DNA from: M3007 sp044226205
GTDB taxonomy: Bacteria; Bacteroidota; Bacteroidia; Chitinophagales; Saprospiraceae
NCBI GenBank assembly: GCA_044226205.1
Contig: JBGAHL010000001.1
Coordinates: forward strand, 417,878-481,877
Length of the DNA stretch: 64,000 nucleotides
Reading direction: 5' to 3'
In this document: in pieces, positions 37,822 to 46,304 of the stretch
Layout: each line of letters opens with the position of its first letter
Position numbering within the stretch: position 1 is the stretch's first letter
The notes under the pieces: generated by a model
The model's input: the letters and a program-made list of their open reading frames with translations, nothing else
Database searches by the model: none
What the model was told of the DNA's origin: nothing
Made by a program: the position numbers and the translations under genes

Positions 37822-38520
37822 TCAATCGACCTTTTTGAACCGCATGATCTCCTTTCCGTCCTTGAAGAGAATCAGGCGCAGGTTCTCGATTTTGAAATCA
37901 TGGGAGCCCCGCAAAAGCGCGAAATAGTCGCTTTCAGCGCCTGCATTCTGACAGGCCATCAGGGTCGAGGTAAGCCCGCCGAACCTTATAAAATTACCGT
38001 AGGACTCGATCTGCCCGGAATACTCATTGCAGAGGCCCCGGCCGCCAAAGCGGTTTTCGGACAGGATGATTTCCAGCGTGGGTTTCTGCGCGAGCGGAAG
38101 GTGGTTGAGCGCCGGTTTGTCTTTGGCCGACTCGAACACCCAGATGTCGTGCAGACGCCTGTCGGGCAACGCCTCTTTTTTCTCCAGAATCTCGATCAGT
38201 CGGTAGTAATACAAAGGCTGGCCAGGGGAAGGATTGGGCATCTTTTGCTTCCGAACCTTGATTTTGTATTCAAAGCCGTCCTGGTGGAAAAAGCCGTTGA
38301 TCGGGTCGGAAAAGTAGCGCCACTCCTGCTCGCCTTCGCCTTTGACCAGCAGGCATTCTTCCAGCATCGGGCCCGGGCAGGCAGCTTTGTGGTTGGCTAC
38401 AAACAGGATAATCGTATCGTTGGCAGGCGCCTGCACGACTTCCGTTTGGGCCGGATGAGCCGTTTTGCAAGCCGTCAAAAGGAGCAGAAAAGCCGCTACG
38501 GAAAACAGGAAAGGACGCAT
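37822..38520 (-). CDS. DUF4377 plus META domain lipoprotein
   Basis: A 232-residue lipoprotein with signal MRPFLFSVAAFLLLLTAC. Residues 35-90 are a DUF4377 domain (FVANHKAACPGPMLEECLLV; WRYFSDPINGFFHQDGFEYKI, key residues C, Y, I, GF, G-Y/F-Y), and residues 140-232 a META/HslJ-like domain (RFGGRGLCNEYSGQIESYG; TLMACQNAGAESDYFALL). META-domain proteins such as HslJ and heat-shock lipoproteins are linked to envelope stress and drug tolerance, without a known chemistry. The frame extends to 38586, but that would run through the terminator hairpin at 38564-38594, so I start at 38520. Confidence 0.85.
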   Translation of the reverse strand: MRPFLFSVAAFLLLLTACKTAHPAQTEVVQAPANDTIILFVANHKAACPGPMLEECLLVKGEGEQEWRYFSDPINGFFHQDGFEYKIKVRKQKMPNPSPGQPLYYYRLIEILEKKEALPDRRLHDIWVFESAKDKPALNHLPLAQKPTLEIILSENRFGGRGLCNEYSGQIESYGNFIRFGGLTSTLMACQNAGAESDYFALLRGSHDFKIENLRLILFKDGKEIMRFKKVD

Positions 38521-38563
38521 GGCGCAGCGATTTGGTGGAGGGAAAAAATTGAGGCTGTTATTA

Positions 38564-38594
38564 CTGACGGGGTGACTTTGAGTCACCCCGTCAG
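38564..38594 (-). terminator. hairpin terminator after fbaA
   Basis: CTGACGGGGTGACT (38564-38577) and AGTCACCCCGTCAG (38581-38594) form a perfect 14-pair stem with a three-base loop (TTG). It lies 42 bases after the aldolase stop on the minus strand and before the lipoprotein gene. There is no long T-run behind it. Confidence 0.75.
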
Positions 38595-38636
38595 TTGGCC
38601 GCGAAGGACTTGTAAGACGGCCTCAATAAATATTCA

Positions 38637-39707
38637 TCAGGCGTTTCGGCCAATGCAGTTCAAATCTTCAAATGCCTGCCGCAGGCGCGCAACGAAGGTT
38701 TTTTCGCCTTCGCGCAGCCACACCCTCGGGTCGTAGAATTTTTTGTTGGGCTTGTCGGGACCGTCGGGGTTGCCGATCTGGCCCTGGAGGTAGCCTTTTT
38801 TTGCTTCGTAAAAACTGCGCACGCCATCCCAGAAAGCCCACTGCATGTCGGTGTCGATGTTCATCTTGACCGCGCCGTAGCTGATGGCTTCCCGAATTTC
38901 TTCCTGCGAAGAACCCGAACCGCCGTGAAATACAAAATTGACGGGATTGGGGTCGTTCAGGCCGAATTTTTGGCGGATATAGTCCTGCGAATTTTTCAAA
39001 ATAACCGGCTGCAGTTTCACATTGCCGGGTTTGTACACCCCGTGCACGTTGCCGAAAGCCGCTGCGATGGTAAAGCGGTGGCTGACCTTTTTCAATTCTT
39101 CGTAGGCATGCGACACCTCGTGCGGCTGCGTGTAGAGGCGGGAGGAATCCACGTCGGAATTGTCCACCCCATCTTCTTCGCCGCCGGTGACGCCAAGTTC
39201 GATTTCGAGGGTCATGCCCATTTTGGCCATGCGGGCCAGGTAGCGGGCCGAGATCTCGATATTTTCCTCGATCGGCTCCTCCGAAAGGTCGAGCATGTGG
39301 CTGCTGTACAGCGGGTAGCCGTGTTTTTCATAAAATTTTTCCCCGGCATCGAGCAGTCCGTCCACCCACTGGATAATGTTGAGGGCGCAGTGATCGGTGT
39401 GAAGAATAACCGGCACGCCGTAGGCTTCTGCCATGGCATGCACGTGCTGGGCGCCGCTGATACCGCCCAGAATGGAGGCGCGTTGGGCCTCGTTCGAGAG
39501 GCCTTTGCCGGCAAAAAACGCCGCGCCGCCATGTGAAAACTGAATGATGACAGGGCTGTTGACCGCCGCCGCGGTTTCGAGCACGGCATTGACGGAATTG
39601 GTGCCGATCACGTTGACGGCAGGAAGGGCAAAATCGTGTTGATTGGCGTAGTTGAGCAATTCGGTGACTTCCTCGCCATGCAGCACGCCGGAGCGAAAAC
39701 GACTCAT
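38637..39707 (-). CDS. fbaA: class II fructose-bisphosphate aldolase
   Basis: A 356-residue zinc-dependent aldolase that cleaves fructose 1,6-bisphosphate in glycolysis and builds it in gluconeogenesis. The length and sequence fit class IIA (E. coli FbaA-like). Zinc/catalytic elements: VILHTDHC near residue 104 (His and catalytic Asp), the SSHMLDLSEEPIEENI region near 137, the GVTGGEEDG loop near 175 (Glu), His in AAFGNVHGVYKPGN near 223, and FHGGSGSS near 263 for phosphate and zinc. I start at the ATG at 39707, three codons inside the longest frame. A TCATCAC-type repeat lies directly before the start. Confidence 0.95.
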   Translation of the reverse strand: MSRFRSGVLHGEEVTELLNYANQHDFALPAVNVIGTNSVNAVLETAAAVNSPVIIQFSHGGAAFFAGKGLSNEAQRASILGGISGAQHVHAMAEAYGVPVILHTDHCALNIIQWVDGLLDAGEKFYEKHGYPLYSSHMLDLSEEPIEENIEISARYLARMAKMGMTLEIELGVTGGEEDGVDNSDVDSSRLYTQPHEVSHAYEELKKVSHRFTIAAAFGNVHGVYKPGNVKLQPVILKNSQDYIRQKFGLNDPNPVNFVFHGGSGSSQEEIREAISYGAVKMNIDTDMQWAFWDGVRSFYEAKKGYLQGQIGNPDGPDKPNKKFYDPRVWLREGEKTFVARLRQAFEDLNCIGRNA

Positions 39708-39716
39708 GTGAAACAA

Positions 39717-39747
39717 GTGATGAGTGATGAGTTATGAGCGATGAGTG
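39717..39747. repeat. TCATCAC-type tandem repeat before fbaA
   Basis: On the coding (minus) strand the sequence reads CACTCATCGCTCATAACTCATCACTCATCAC in 39747-39717 (two parts: CACTCATCGCTCATAA, CTCATCACTCATCAC), nine bases before the fbaA ATG. A very similar array lies directly before metY at 58578-58613. Confidence 0.8.
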
Positions 39748-39838
39748 CGCGCAAGGGTGTTGCGGTGACTCATAAGCTGGTAGAAATGGTGCGGGCGCGG
39801 CGAAGGTAGGAATTTAGTGCCCGACGAAAAAAACGTAT

Positions 39839-41956
39839 TCAGGAATGTTGCGCAGCAGCGACCGGCCAGCGAATTGTAAAGGTCGCGCCTTCGCCCGGCG
39901 CACTTTCCACATCGATGACGCCGCCATGCTGATCGACGATCGCGTAGCTCACACTAAGCCCCAGGCCAACCCCGTCTCCCACATCCTTTGTGGTAAAAAA
40001 CGGCTCAAAAAGCCGTTCTTTCGTTTGTGCATCCATGCCGGTTCCGTTATCGGCTATTTCAATCAGCACGGCGCCCTGTTCAAAACGGGTTGAAATGCGC
40101 AACCGACCTGCTTCCGGGCTGCCCGGAAATTTCCGACCGATGGCATGGATCGCATTGGCCAGTACATTGACAAAAACCTGCCCCGGACGGCCAGGGTCGG
40201 CCAGAATAGCCGAGGGGGCTGCATCGTATTGTTTTTCAAGCTTGCAAACGCCTCGCCATTCGCTTTCCAGCAACAGCAGGGCATTGTCCAGTTCCTGATG
40301 TACGTCGTGCGGTTGCCGCTCGCCCTGCCCGGCATAGCTGAATGTCCGCAGTCCCTGCACAATGCTTTTGGCACGCTCGGCGCCTCGCAGGATACTGCCC
40401 AGCAAATTGGTGATTTCCGCCCTCAGCAAGGGCAGATCAATTTGGTTTTTGAAATTTTGCAAGCGCTCCGCAGCGGCGATCGGAGTTTCTTCTTCCACCG
40501 ATTTCAATACCTCCTGCGCCTCTTCAAGATCGATCTGCAAGGCTTCGGCAGCATTGGCGATGAAATTCAGCGGGTTATTCAACTCGTGGGCAATGCCTGC
40601 TGTGAGTTGCCCCAGCGAAGCCATTTTTCCGGCTTGCAGCAGCTGGCGCTGGGTCGATTTCAAATCGGCGAGCGCCTGTTCGGTGCGCTGCTTTTGGGCT
40701 TGCAGGCGGCGGTTGAACCAAAACAAAGCCCCGACGAAAAGAAACAGGATGACGAGGCCCAGGCTCAATAACAGGATATTCTGCCGCTGTACGCCGGCCT
40801 GAGTTTGCAGGTTCTGAATAGCGGTCTCTTTTGCACGGGTTTCGAATTGGGTTTTCAAGGTTTCCACCTCGCGGCTGTGGTGCGCACGGTTGATACTATC
40901 CTGAAACACCGTGCTTTTTTTCCACCAAAACAGGGCTTTGGGATAGTTTCCGGTCGCTTCGTAGGCTTGCGCAAGGTTTTGCGCCGTCTGCTGGCAAGCC
41001 GGAAGAATGTTGAATTTTTGCAGGCCGCCCATCGCGGTTTCCAGGCATGGAATGGCCTGTGCATACCTTTTTTGTTGCAGGTGCAACTCCCCGATTTGCT
41101 GCAGGACGAGAAAGGTGGTGCGGGTGGAATCCCCCATTTTCCCCAAAATATCGAGGGCTTTCAGCCCCAGTTCGAGCGAGCGTTCGGGCTGTTGCATTTT
41201 TTGGGCGATGGCCGCCCAGGAGTAGTACGAGGTGCCGAGGATGTTGTAGTCGCTGCCGTTTTTTTCCTGGTAAGCGATGGCTTCCCGAATGTAGTACTCG
41301 GCCGAATCCAGTTGATCGAGGTTGGCGTAGGCGGACGACAAACTGTTGAGCGTCTGCGCGACTTTTTCTTTCATACCCGTCTGCTCGGCCCGGCGGATCA
41401 GGTCTTTGGTGATACGCACGACGTTTGGATAGTCTTCCTGCAAACCGTAAATCGTGCTCATCAGCCACAGTACATTGACCACATCCCGTTCGGAATGGAG
41501 GCGTTCGGCCAGGTCGTGCGCCCGTACGTAGTAGACCATTGCACTGTCGTAATGGTTTTGGTTTTTGTGGTACTGACCCACGGTTTGCCAAAGCCGGCAG
41601 AGCACGATGCTGTCGCCGCTTTCGACGGCACAGGCCAGGCCCGCATCGATCAGCGGTTTGGCTTCCTCGTAGCGGGCAAGCGTGTTGAAAAGCGATGCCT
41701 GCAGGTTGTTGCAGCGGGCGCAGTAAATCTTGTCGCCGCTTTGTTGCGCCAGGGAGAGGCACATGCGGGAAAAAAGCAGGGAACTGTCGGGGTTGTTGAA
41801 AAAATACCGCCTGGAAAGTTCAAAACTCAGGTGCATGCGGGCCGTGTCGGTCGTAGCCGACTCGAGTTCCGACAACATACCTGCCAGGCCGGGTTGTTGC
41901 CCGAAAGCCGTCCAGAAGGACAGTCCGAAAAACCAGGCCAGCCAGTATTTTTTCAT
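39839..41956 (-). CDS. TPR sensor histidine kinase
   Basis: A 705-residue membrane kinase. Signal sequence at residues 1-19, then a periplasmic array of tetratricopeptide-type helices (about residues 35-370), a membrane helix near 393-412 (ILLLSLGLVILFLFVGALFWF), a coiled coil, and a cytoplasmic kinase core. The phosphorylated His is in LTAGIAHELNNPLNFI near residue 457. The ATP-binding domain shows ANAIHAIG (N box), DNGTGM (G1), FTTKDVGDGVGLGLS (F/G2). It is divergent from a REC-LytS hybrid 41 bases away and probably phosphorylates that protein's receiver domain. The in-frame TTG at 41962 is ignored in favour of the ATG. Confidence 0.88.
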   Translation of the reverse strand: MKKYWLAWFFGLSFWTAFGQQPGLAGMLSELESATTDTARMHLSFELSRRYFFNNPDSSLLFSRMCLSLAQQSGDKIYCARCNNLQASLFNTLARYEEAKPLIDAGLACAVESGDSIVLCRLWQTVGQYHKNQNHYDSAMVYYVRAHDLAERLHSERDVVNVLWLMSTIYGLQEDYPNVVRITKDLIRRAEQTGMKEKVAQTLNSLSSAYANLDQLDSAEYYIREAIAYQEKNGSDYNILGTSYYSWAAIAQKMQQPERSLELGLKALDILGKMGDSTRTTFLVLQQIGELHLQQKRYAQAIPCLETAMGGLQKFNILPACQQTAQNLAQAYEATGNYPKALFWWKKSTVFQDSINRAHHSREVETLKTQFETRAKETAIQNLQTQAGVQRQNILLLSLGLVILFLFVGALFWFNRRLQAQKQRTEQALADLKSTQRQLLQAGKMASLGQLTAGIAHELNNPLNFIANAAEALQIDLEEAQEVLKSVEEETPIAAAERLQNFKNQIDLPLLRAEITNLLGSILRGAERAKSIVQGLRTFSYAGQGERQPHDVHQELDNALLLLESEWRGVCKLEKQYDAAPSAILADPGRPGQVFVNVLANAIHAIGRKFPGSPEAGRLRISTRFEQGAVLIEIADNGTGMDAQTKERLFEPFFTTKDVGDGVGLGLSVSYAIVDQHGGVIDVESAPGEGATFTIRWPVAAAQHS

Positions 41957-41982
41957 GCTCAAAGATTTTAAAAATCCGCGTT

Positions 41983-41990
41983 TACTTTTG
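41983..41990 (+). promoter_or_regulatory. -7 promoter box close to the REC-LytS start
   Basis: TACTTTTG is an exact TAnnTTTG match ending seven bases before the ATG at 41998. If used, transcription would begin almost at the start codon and the mRNA would be leaderless. No good TTTG is found 19-21 bases upstream, which lowers confidence. Confidence 0.4.
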
Positions 41991-41997
41991 CTGTTAC

Positions 41998-43026
41998 ATG
42001 CAAACGGATCACGGCACGCCCCACAACATTCTTTACGTCGACGACGACGACGACAACCTCACGGCCTTTAAAGCCATGTTTCGGCGGCATTATTCCGTGT
42101 TTTGCGCCAACGGCGCGGAAGAAGCATTTGAAATTTTGTCAAAACAGCCGGTCGATCTGATCATCAGCGACCAGCGCATGCCGAAGATGACAGGGGTGGA
42201 GTTTTTTGAAAAAATACTCGACTCCCATCCCGACCCCGTGCGCATCATCCTGACCGGGTATTCCGACGTGCAAGCCATCATCGATGCGATCAACCGGGGC
42301 AAAGTCTGGCATTACACCACCAAGCCCTGGAAAATGGATGAAATGAAAGCTCTGCTGGACCGCGGGCTGGAATATTACAGTCTGAAAATCAGGGCGCAAC
42401 GCCTCGAAGTAGAAAAAAATGCGCTTGCCCTGCATGCCGCCCGGGAAGAAGCCGCCGGCCTTCGCAGCCGGTTCGAAGCCCTGCTCAACCAGGTGCATCC
42501 GCATTTTTTGTTCAATTGCCTCAATATCCTGCATTCCCTGATCGGCGCCGACCCTCAAAAAGCCCGGGAGTTTGCCGCAAGGTTTGCCCGTTTGTACCGC
42601 ACGGTGCTGGAACGCGGCAACGAGGGGCTCATTCCCCTGCAATCGGAAATGAATTTCGTCGACGACTACCTTTATTTACAAAAAGTGCGCTTCGACAACA
42701 CCTTGCTGGTGGATATTGCATTGACCACCCATGTTCTGCGACCCGAAATACTGCTGCCGCCCTTTGCCGTCCAACTGAGCCTCGAAAACGCGATCAAACA
42801 CAACATCGTGTCCGAAGACCAGCCCCTGCACATTCGCCTGTACATCGACGGCGCGTTTCTCGTGGTGGAAAACACCCTTCAACGCCGCCGTCAGCCGGTC
42901 GAAAGCACAGGGCTGGGTCTTCGAAATCTGCGTGAACGATATCAGATGCTTGTCGGGCAGGAACCCCGCGTAGCGGAACATGACGGCGTTTTCAGGGTGT
43001 ATTTGCCCTTGGTCGAAGCGGATTAG
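41998..43026 (+). CDS. soluble hybrid: receiver domain plus LytS-type histidine kinase
   Basis: A 342-residue cytoplasmic signalling protein. Residues 8-125 are a receiver domain (NILYVDDDDDN acidic cluster, phospho-acceptor D58 in LIISDQRMP, Thr in RIILTGYS, Lys in TTKPWK). A coiled coil leads to a LytS-type kinase: His167 in NQVHPHFLFNCLNILHSLI, then an ATPase domain with LSLENAIKHN and GLGLRNLRERYQMLVG. There is no membrane segment, so the input must come through the receiver, most likely from the divergent TPR kinase. Output is probably the LytTR regulator at 43674. Its stop overlaps that of the opposing lipoprotein gene (TTAG, 43023-43026). Confidence 0.88.
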   Translation: MQTDHGTPHNILYVDDDDDNLTAFKAMFRRHYSVFCANGAEEAFEILSKQPVDLIISDQRMPKMTGVEFFEKILDSHPDPVRIILTGYSDVQAIIDAINRGKVWHYTTKPWKMDEMKALLDRGLEYYSLKIRAQRLEVEKNALALHAAREEAAGLRSRFEALLNQVHPHFLFNCLNILHSLIGADPQKAREFAARFARLYRTVLERGNEGLIPLQSEMNFVDDYLYLQKVRFDNTLLVDIALTTHVLRPEILLPPFAVQLSLENAIKHNIVSEDQPLHIRLYIDGAFLVVENTLQRRRQPVESTGLGLRNLRERYQMLVGQEPRVAEHDGVFRVYLPLVEAD

Positions 43027-43508
43027 CGGCGTTGAACCCTGAATTTGCCTTCGGTGATTTCCACCTTGTCCACTTCGTCATCACTTTCATAGGGCGTAAA
43101 CGAAAACGTGCCTTCGATGACATCCGCGTCTTTTCGGGTGATGGTCACCGAACCGTGGCCTTGCCCGTAGTAGGTGTCGTAGTCGTCGCTGTTGGACGTG
43201 ACGTACCAGCCCGATTTTTCTTCGTCGGAAGGGGCAAATTGATGAGTGCCGACGCCCAGCGTATTTTCCAGCGTCATCGCCACGAGTTCATGCCCGTTGA
43301 GGCTGGCCGATCCGTAGATCGAATATTGGTCCGACCCGAAAGTGGTCCAATAGGCAAGGTTATCGCCTGCCACGAAATCACGGCCGTCGATTTTACATTG
43401 GAGATAAAAGCCGTCGGGATTGGTTCCAGGGTCGGTTGAATCGTCTTTTTTACAGGCGCCCAGGGCAAAGACAAACAGTGTGAGCAGGAACAGGATTTGC
43501 TTTTTCAT
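43023..43508 (-). CDS. lipoprotein, DUF6252-like
   Basis: A 161-residue lipoprotein with signal MKKQILFLLTLFVFALGAC and a KKDDSTDPG linker. The mature part resembles the small Bacteroidota lipoproteins of the DUF6252 kind: F-x-C-x-I-D-G-x-x-F near residue 36 (LQCKIDGRDFVAGD), central beta strands, and a final V-x-I-T-E-G-K-F-x-V. This family name is tentative. The start at 43508 gives the lipoprotein signal; the frame is open to 43571. It is inverted between the two sensor-regulator genes and overlaps the REC-LytS stop by four bases. Confidence 0.7.
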   Translation of the reverse strand: MKKQILFLLTLFVFALGACKKDDSTDPGTNPDGFYLQCKIDGRDFVAGDNLAYWTTFGSDQYSIYGSASLNGHELVAMTLENTLGVGTHQFAPSDEEKSGWYVTSNSDDYDTYYGQGHGSVTITRKDADVIEGTFSFTPYESDDEVDKVEITEGKFRVQRR

Positions 43509-43673
43509 GTGGAATGTGATGTGGTGGTAAATGATAGTCAATGGCTCAAAGGTGAGCGCCTCCATCATCACGACGCCAGCGCAATGCAGTGAATCGGGAA
43601 ATAGCTGGAGTGAATCCGGCAGTCGGACAAGTCGCGCGGGTTAGCGACCTTTACCCGCATTAAACCGCACCAA

Positions 43674-44435
43674 ATGACGATCCTTCTCGTTGAAGACGAA
43701 AAACTCGCCCGTGAGCAACTCGAGCAAATGGTCCTCGAACTGGCGCCCGACGCCCGCATCGCCGCGCGGTTCGACAGCGTGGCCCGCACGGTGGCCTGGC
43801 TGCGCGACAACCCTGCGCCCGATCTGGTTTTTCTCGACATTCAACTGGCCGACGATTTGAGTTTTGCCATTTTCGAACAGGTCGAACTGCGCTCTCCGGT
43901 CATTTTTACCACGGCATTCGATCAGTACGCCATCAGGGCCTTTAAAGTCAACAGCATCGATTACCTGCTGAAGCCGGTTGATCCGACCGAACTGGCCGCT
44001 GCTTTGCAAAAGTTCAGGGAAAACCGCCGGGCTGCGCCACCGCCTTTCGATATTGCGCAACTGGCAGAAGCCCTCCGCAAGCCGGCTGTGCAGCAGTACC
44101 AGGAACGGTTTATGGTCAGTCGGGGCGAACGGCTGCTGAGTATTCCTGCCGATCAGGTGGCCTGGTTCGAAGGGGAAGATCGTTATGTCTGGTTGATGAG
44201 CGCCGACGGCAAGCGCTACCCGGTGGAGTACAAACTGAGCGATCTGGAAGGGCTGCTCGATCCCCGATCTTTTTTCCGCCTCAACCGCAGTTTCATTGCC
44301 CGCTTCGAAGCGATCAAAGAGCTCGTTACCTTGTCGAAAAGCAGGGTAAAAGTCGTGTTGTCGCCGCTACCCTCCCGCGAAGTGATCGTTTCCTCGGAGC
44401 GCACCGCCGAGTTCAAGCATTGGCTGAACCAATAA
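43674..44435 (+). CDS. LytTR-type response regulator
   Basis: A 253-residue two-component regulator. The receiver domain (residues 1-115) has LLVEDEK, phospho-acceptor D55 in LVFLDIQLAD, Thr in FTTAFDQYA and Lys in DYLLKPVD. A LytTR DNA-binding domain fills residues 145-250 (RFMVSRGERLLSIPADQVAWFEGEDRY; FFRLNRSFIA). Regulators of this type bind direct repeats and are usually paired with LytS-type kinases, here the REC-LytS hybrid 650 bases upstream. Its stop codon is the first base of a 161-bp palindrome. Confidence 0.92.
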   Translation: MTILLVEDEKLAREQLEQMVLELAPDARIAARFDSVARTVAWLRDNPAPDLVFLDIQLADDLSFAIFEQVELRSPVIFTTAFDQYAIRAFKVNSIDYLLKPVDPTELAAALQKFRENRRAAPPPFDIAQLAEALRKPAVQQYQERFMVSRGERLLSIPADQVAWFEGEDRYVWLMSADGKRYPVEYKLSDLEGLLDPRSFFRLNRSFIARFEAIKELVTLSKSRVKVVLSPLPSREVIVSSERTAEFKHWLNQ

Positions 44436-44595
44436 GAGCATGTTGAGCTTTTCCTTGCCGGGCTGCAAACGGAAAATTTTATTTTCTGCTGCGTTAAATT
44501 TCTCGCCGGATCGCCCGCATCCGACTGCGAAATTTGCCTTGCCGAAAATAAAATTTTCCCGTTTTCGCCTCGGCAGGAAAAACTCAACATGCTCT
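44435..44595. repeat. 161-bp imperfect palindrome
   Basis: The left end AGAGCATGTTGAGCTTTTCC (44435 onward) and the right end GGAAAAACTCAACATGCTCT (to 44595) are complementary with one mismatch, and pairing continues inward through TTGCCG/CGGCA and GGAAAATTTTATTTTC/GAAAATAAAATTTTCC. Arms of about 52 bases enclose a centre with further short complementary parts (AATTTC/GAAATT). No frame of note lies inside. It could be a mobile miniature element or a very large terminator after the LytTR gene. The rest of 44596-44736 holds nothing I recognise. Confidence 0.85.
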
Positions 44596-44736
44596 AAGCG
44601 GTTGACTCACCCTGCGCGCTGTTTCACCACACCGTTTTCCCGATTGACTGCACCCGGCTGGATGGGCAGCAGCAAACCCGCACAGTTTTGCGCATCGAAA
44701 CGATCTTTTCATTTCTGCAAAAAAAATCCAGCCACA

Positions 44737-46173
44737 ATGAAAAAAATACTGTTTTCCCTGCTTTTGTGCAGCCTCGCCCTCCACGCCCACGCCCAACTGG
44801 GTAAAATTTCCAAAGACCTCAACCAGGCTTCCAACGATGTAAAAAGTGCGGGCAAATCCGTCGGCATCGGCAACAAGCCCGCTTCCGGCACATCAAACAG
44901 CGCCACCCCGGCCGGCAATTCCGCCGCCGCCTCGGCTGCGCCGGCCGCCACGGGCCGTGACTGGTACGTCTGCGCCGCCACGGGTAAAGGCCAGAACGGC
45001 ACCAAAGATCAACCTGCCAAAGACCTCGGCGCCATCGCCCACAAACTCCAGCCGGGCGACCGAATCCTGATCGCCGAAGGCAGCTACACCAGCCGGGCCG
45101 ACGAAGGCGCCGATGTGCTCGAAATGCCCCTCAGCATCATTGGCGGCTGGGATTCGGGGTTCAACACCCGCGACCCCTGGGGACGCCACAAGACCATTAT
45201 GACCGGTACCAACGAGTACATGAAATCGTCGCTCGACCGCATCGCCATCCTGACCGACAAGGCCTACAAAGACTGGGACGGCGAAATCCTGATCGACGGG
45301 CTGATCATCGACAACGGGTCGCGCAACCGTTACACCGACGAAAAACAACTCTGCATCCTGCGAAAAGCCAAACCCGAGGCAGGCCAGAACCCCTCCCCCG
45401 AATCGGCCGGTATCAAAATCCGGACGGGTCAAAACACGCGCGTCATCATTCGCAACTGCGTCATTATGAACACGGCGCCGACCCAGGGCGCGCTCGACCT
45501 GCAGGTCAATAAAAACGGTTCGGCCCTCGTGGAGAACAATCTCATCATCAACAACACGGGCGAGGGCGTCATGTGCAAGTCCAACTGGCACAGCACCGAC
45601 GGGCTGCCGGAATACACAATCCGCAACAATACCATCCTGTTTTGCTGGAAACACGACGCCGTAGCGACGTATGGCGGCAACTGTATCATGATGGATACCG
45701 ACGTGAAAATCAACATTGAAAACAACATCCTCGGGTTCGGCGATTTCGGCGGAGTGAACAACATCAAACAGTGCAAAACACTGACACTCAAAGGCAACAT
45801 TTTTCTGGGTCATAAAAAGTATGACTACAAGGAATTCAACACGCCCATGAAAATCGACGAGATCGAAGACTACGCCCGCTTCATCGTGGAAGCCGAAAAC
45901 AACACCACCGCTCTGCTCAAATTCCCCATGCCGGCTGCCTGGTCGGAAACCTACCTGGCCCGCAAAGACATCTCCCGCGAGGAGCTTGATGCTTCGGTGA
46001 AGGTCAGCAACAGCGCCAACAACCAGGTGCGCGGCATTCTCGGCCTTCCCTTGCAGGGCAGCGCCGTGAAAATAGACGCCGAAATCTGGCTGCACCGTCT
46101 GCTGTTGTCCGAAATAGACCCGCTGAAATTCCAGGCCAGCAAGGGCGCCGGCTGCAGTGCGCCCAAAGCCTGA
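44737..46173 (+). CDS. secreted right-handed beta-helix protein
   Basis: A 478-residue exported protein. Signal peptide MKKILFSLLLCSLALHAHAQ, a low-complexity linker rich in Ser, Ala and Pro (about residues 45-75), then a DUF1565/pectate-lyase-like parallel beta-helix. The domain opens with DWYVCAATGKGQNGTKDQPA near residue 70, the usual first-coil pattern, and has many N-N-x-I-I-x-N/ILFCW coils (RNCVIMNTAP, VENNLIINNTGEGV, IRNNTILFCW, IENNILGFGDF). The four-Asp/Arg catalytic arrangement of polysaccharide lyases is not evident, so function is open. There is no T9SS domain. The ATG at 44737 gives the signal peptide; upstream codons fall in the palindrome. Confidence 0.8.
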   Translation: MKKILFSLLLCSLALHAHAQLGKISKDLNQASNDVKSAGKSVGIGNKPASGTSNSATPAGNSAAASAAPAATGRDWYVCAATGKGQNGTKDQPAKDLGAIAHKLQPGDRILIAEGSYTSRADEGADVLEMPLSIIGGWDSGFNTRDPWGRHKTIMTGTNEYMKSSLDRIAILTDKAYKDWDGEILIDGLIIDNGSRNRYTDEKQLCILRKAKPEAGQNPSPESAGIKIRTGQNTRVIIRNCVIMNTAPTQGALDLQVNKNGSALVENNLIINNTGEGVMCKSNWHSTDGLPEYTIRNNTILFCWKHDAVATYGGNCIMMDTDVKINIENNILGFGDFGGVNNIKQCKTLTLKGNIFLGHKKYDYKEFNTPMKIDEIEDYARFIVEAENNTTALLKFPMPAAWSETYLARKDISREELDASVKVSNSANNQVRGILGLPLQGSAVKIDAEIWLHRLLLSEIDPLKFQASKGAGCSAPKA

Positions 46174-46199
46174 GTTCGTTGTTTCAGATTAAAAACCCC

Positions 46200-46238
46200 G
46201 AATTGGGTGCAAAACCTACTGTGTTTTGCACCCAATTC
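46200..46238 (+). terminator. hairpin terminator after the beta-helix gene
   Basis: GAATTGGGTGCAAAAC (46200-46215) and GTTTTGCACCCAATTC (46223-46238) form a perfect 16-pair stem with a seven-base loop, followed by TTGTTGT. It lies 27 bases after the stop codon. Confidence 0.8.
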
Positions 46239-46304
46239 TTGTTGTATTGCTTAAACCCCGACCGTTTTCGAGGGTCTGAGCAGAGAACCAACAATCGATT
46301 AATC

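Noticed and set aside
38521..38586. Upstream start for the DUF4377/META lipoprotein
   Set aside because: Translation would pass through a 14-pair terminator hairpin, and the lipoprotein signal begins at 38520.
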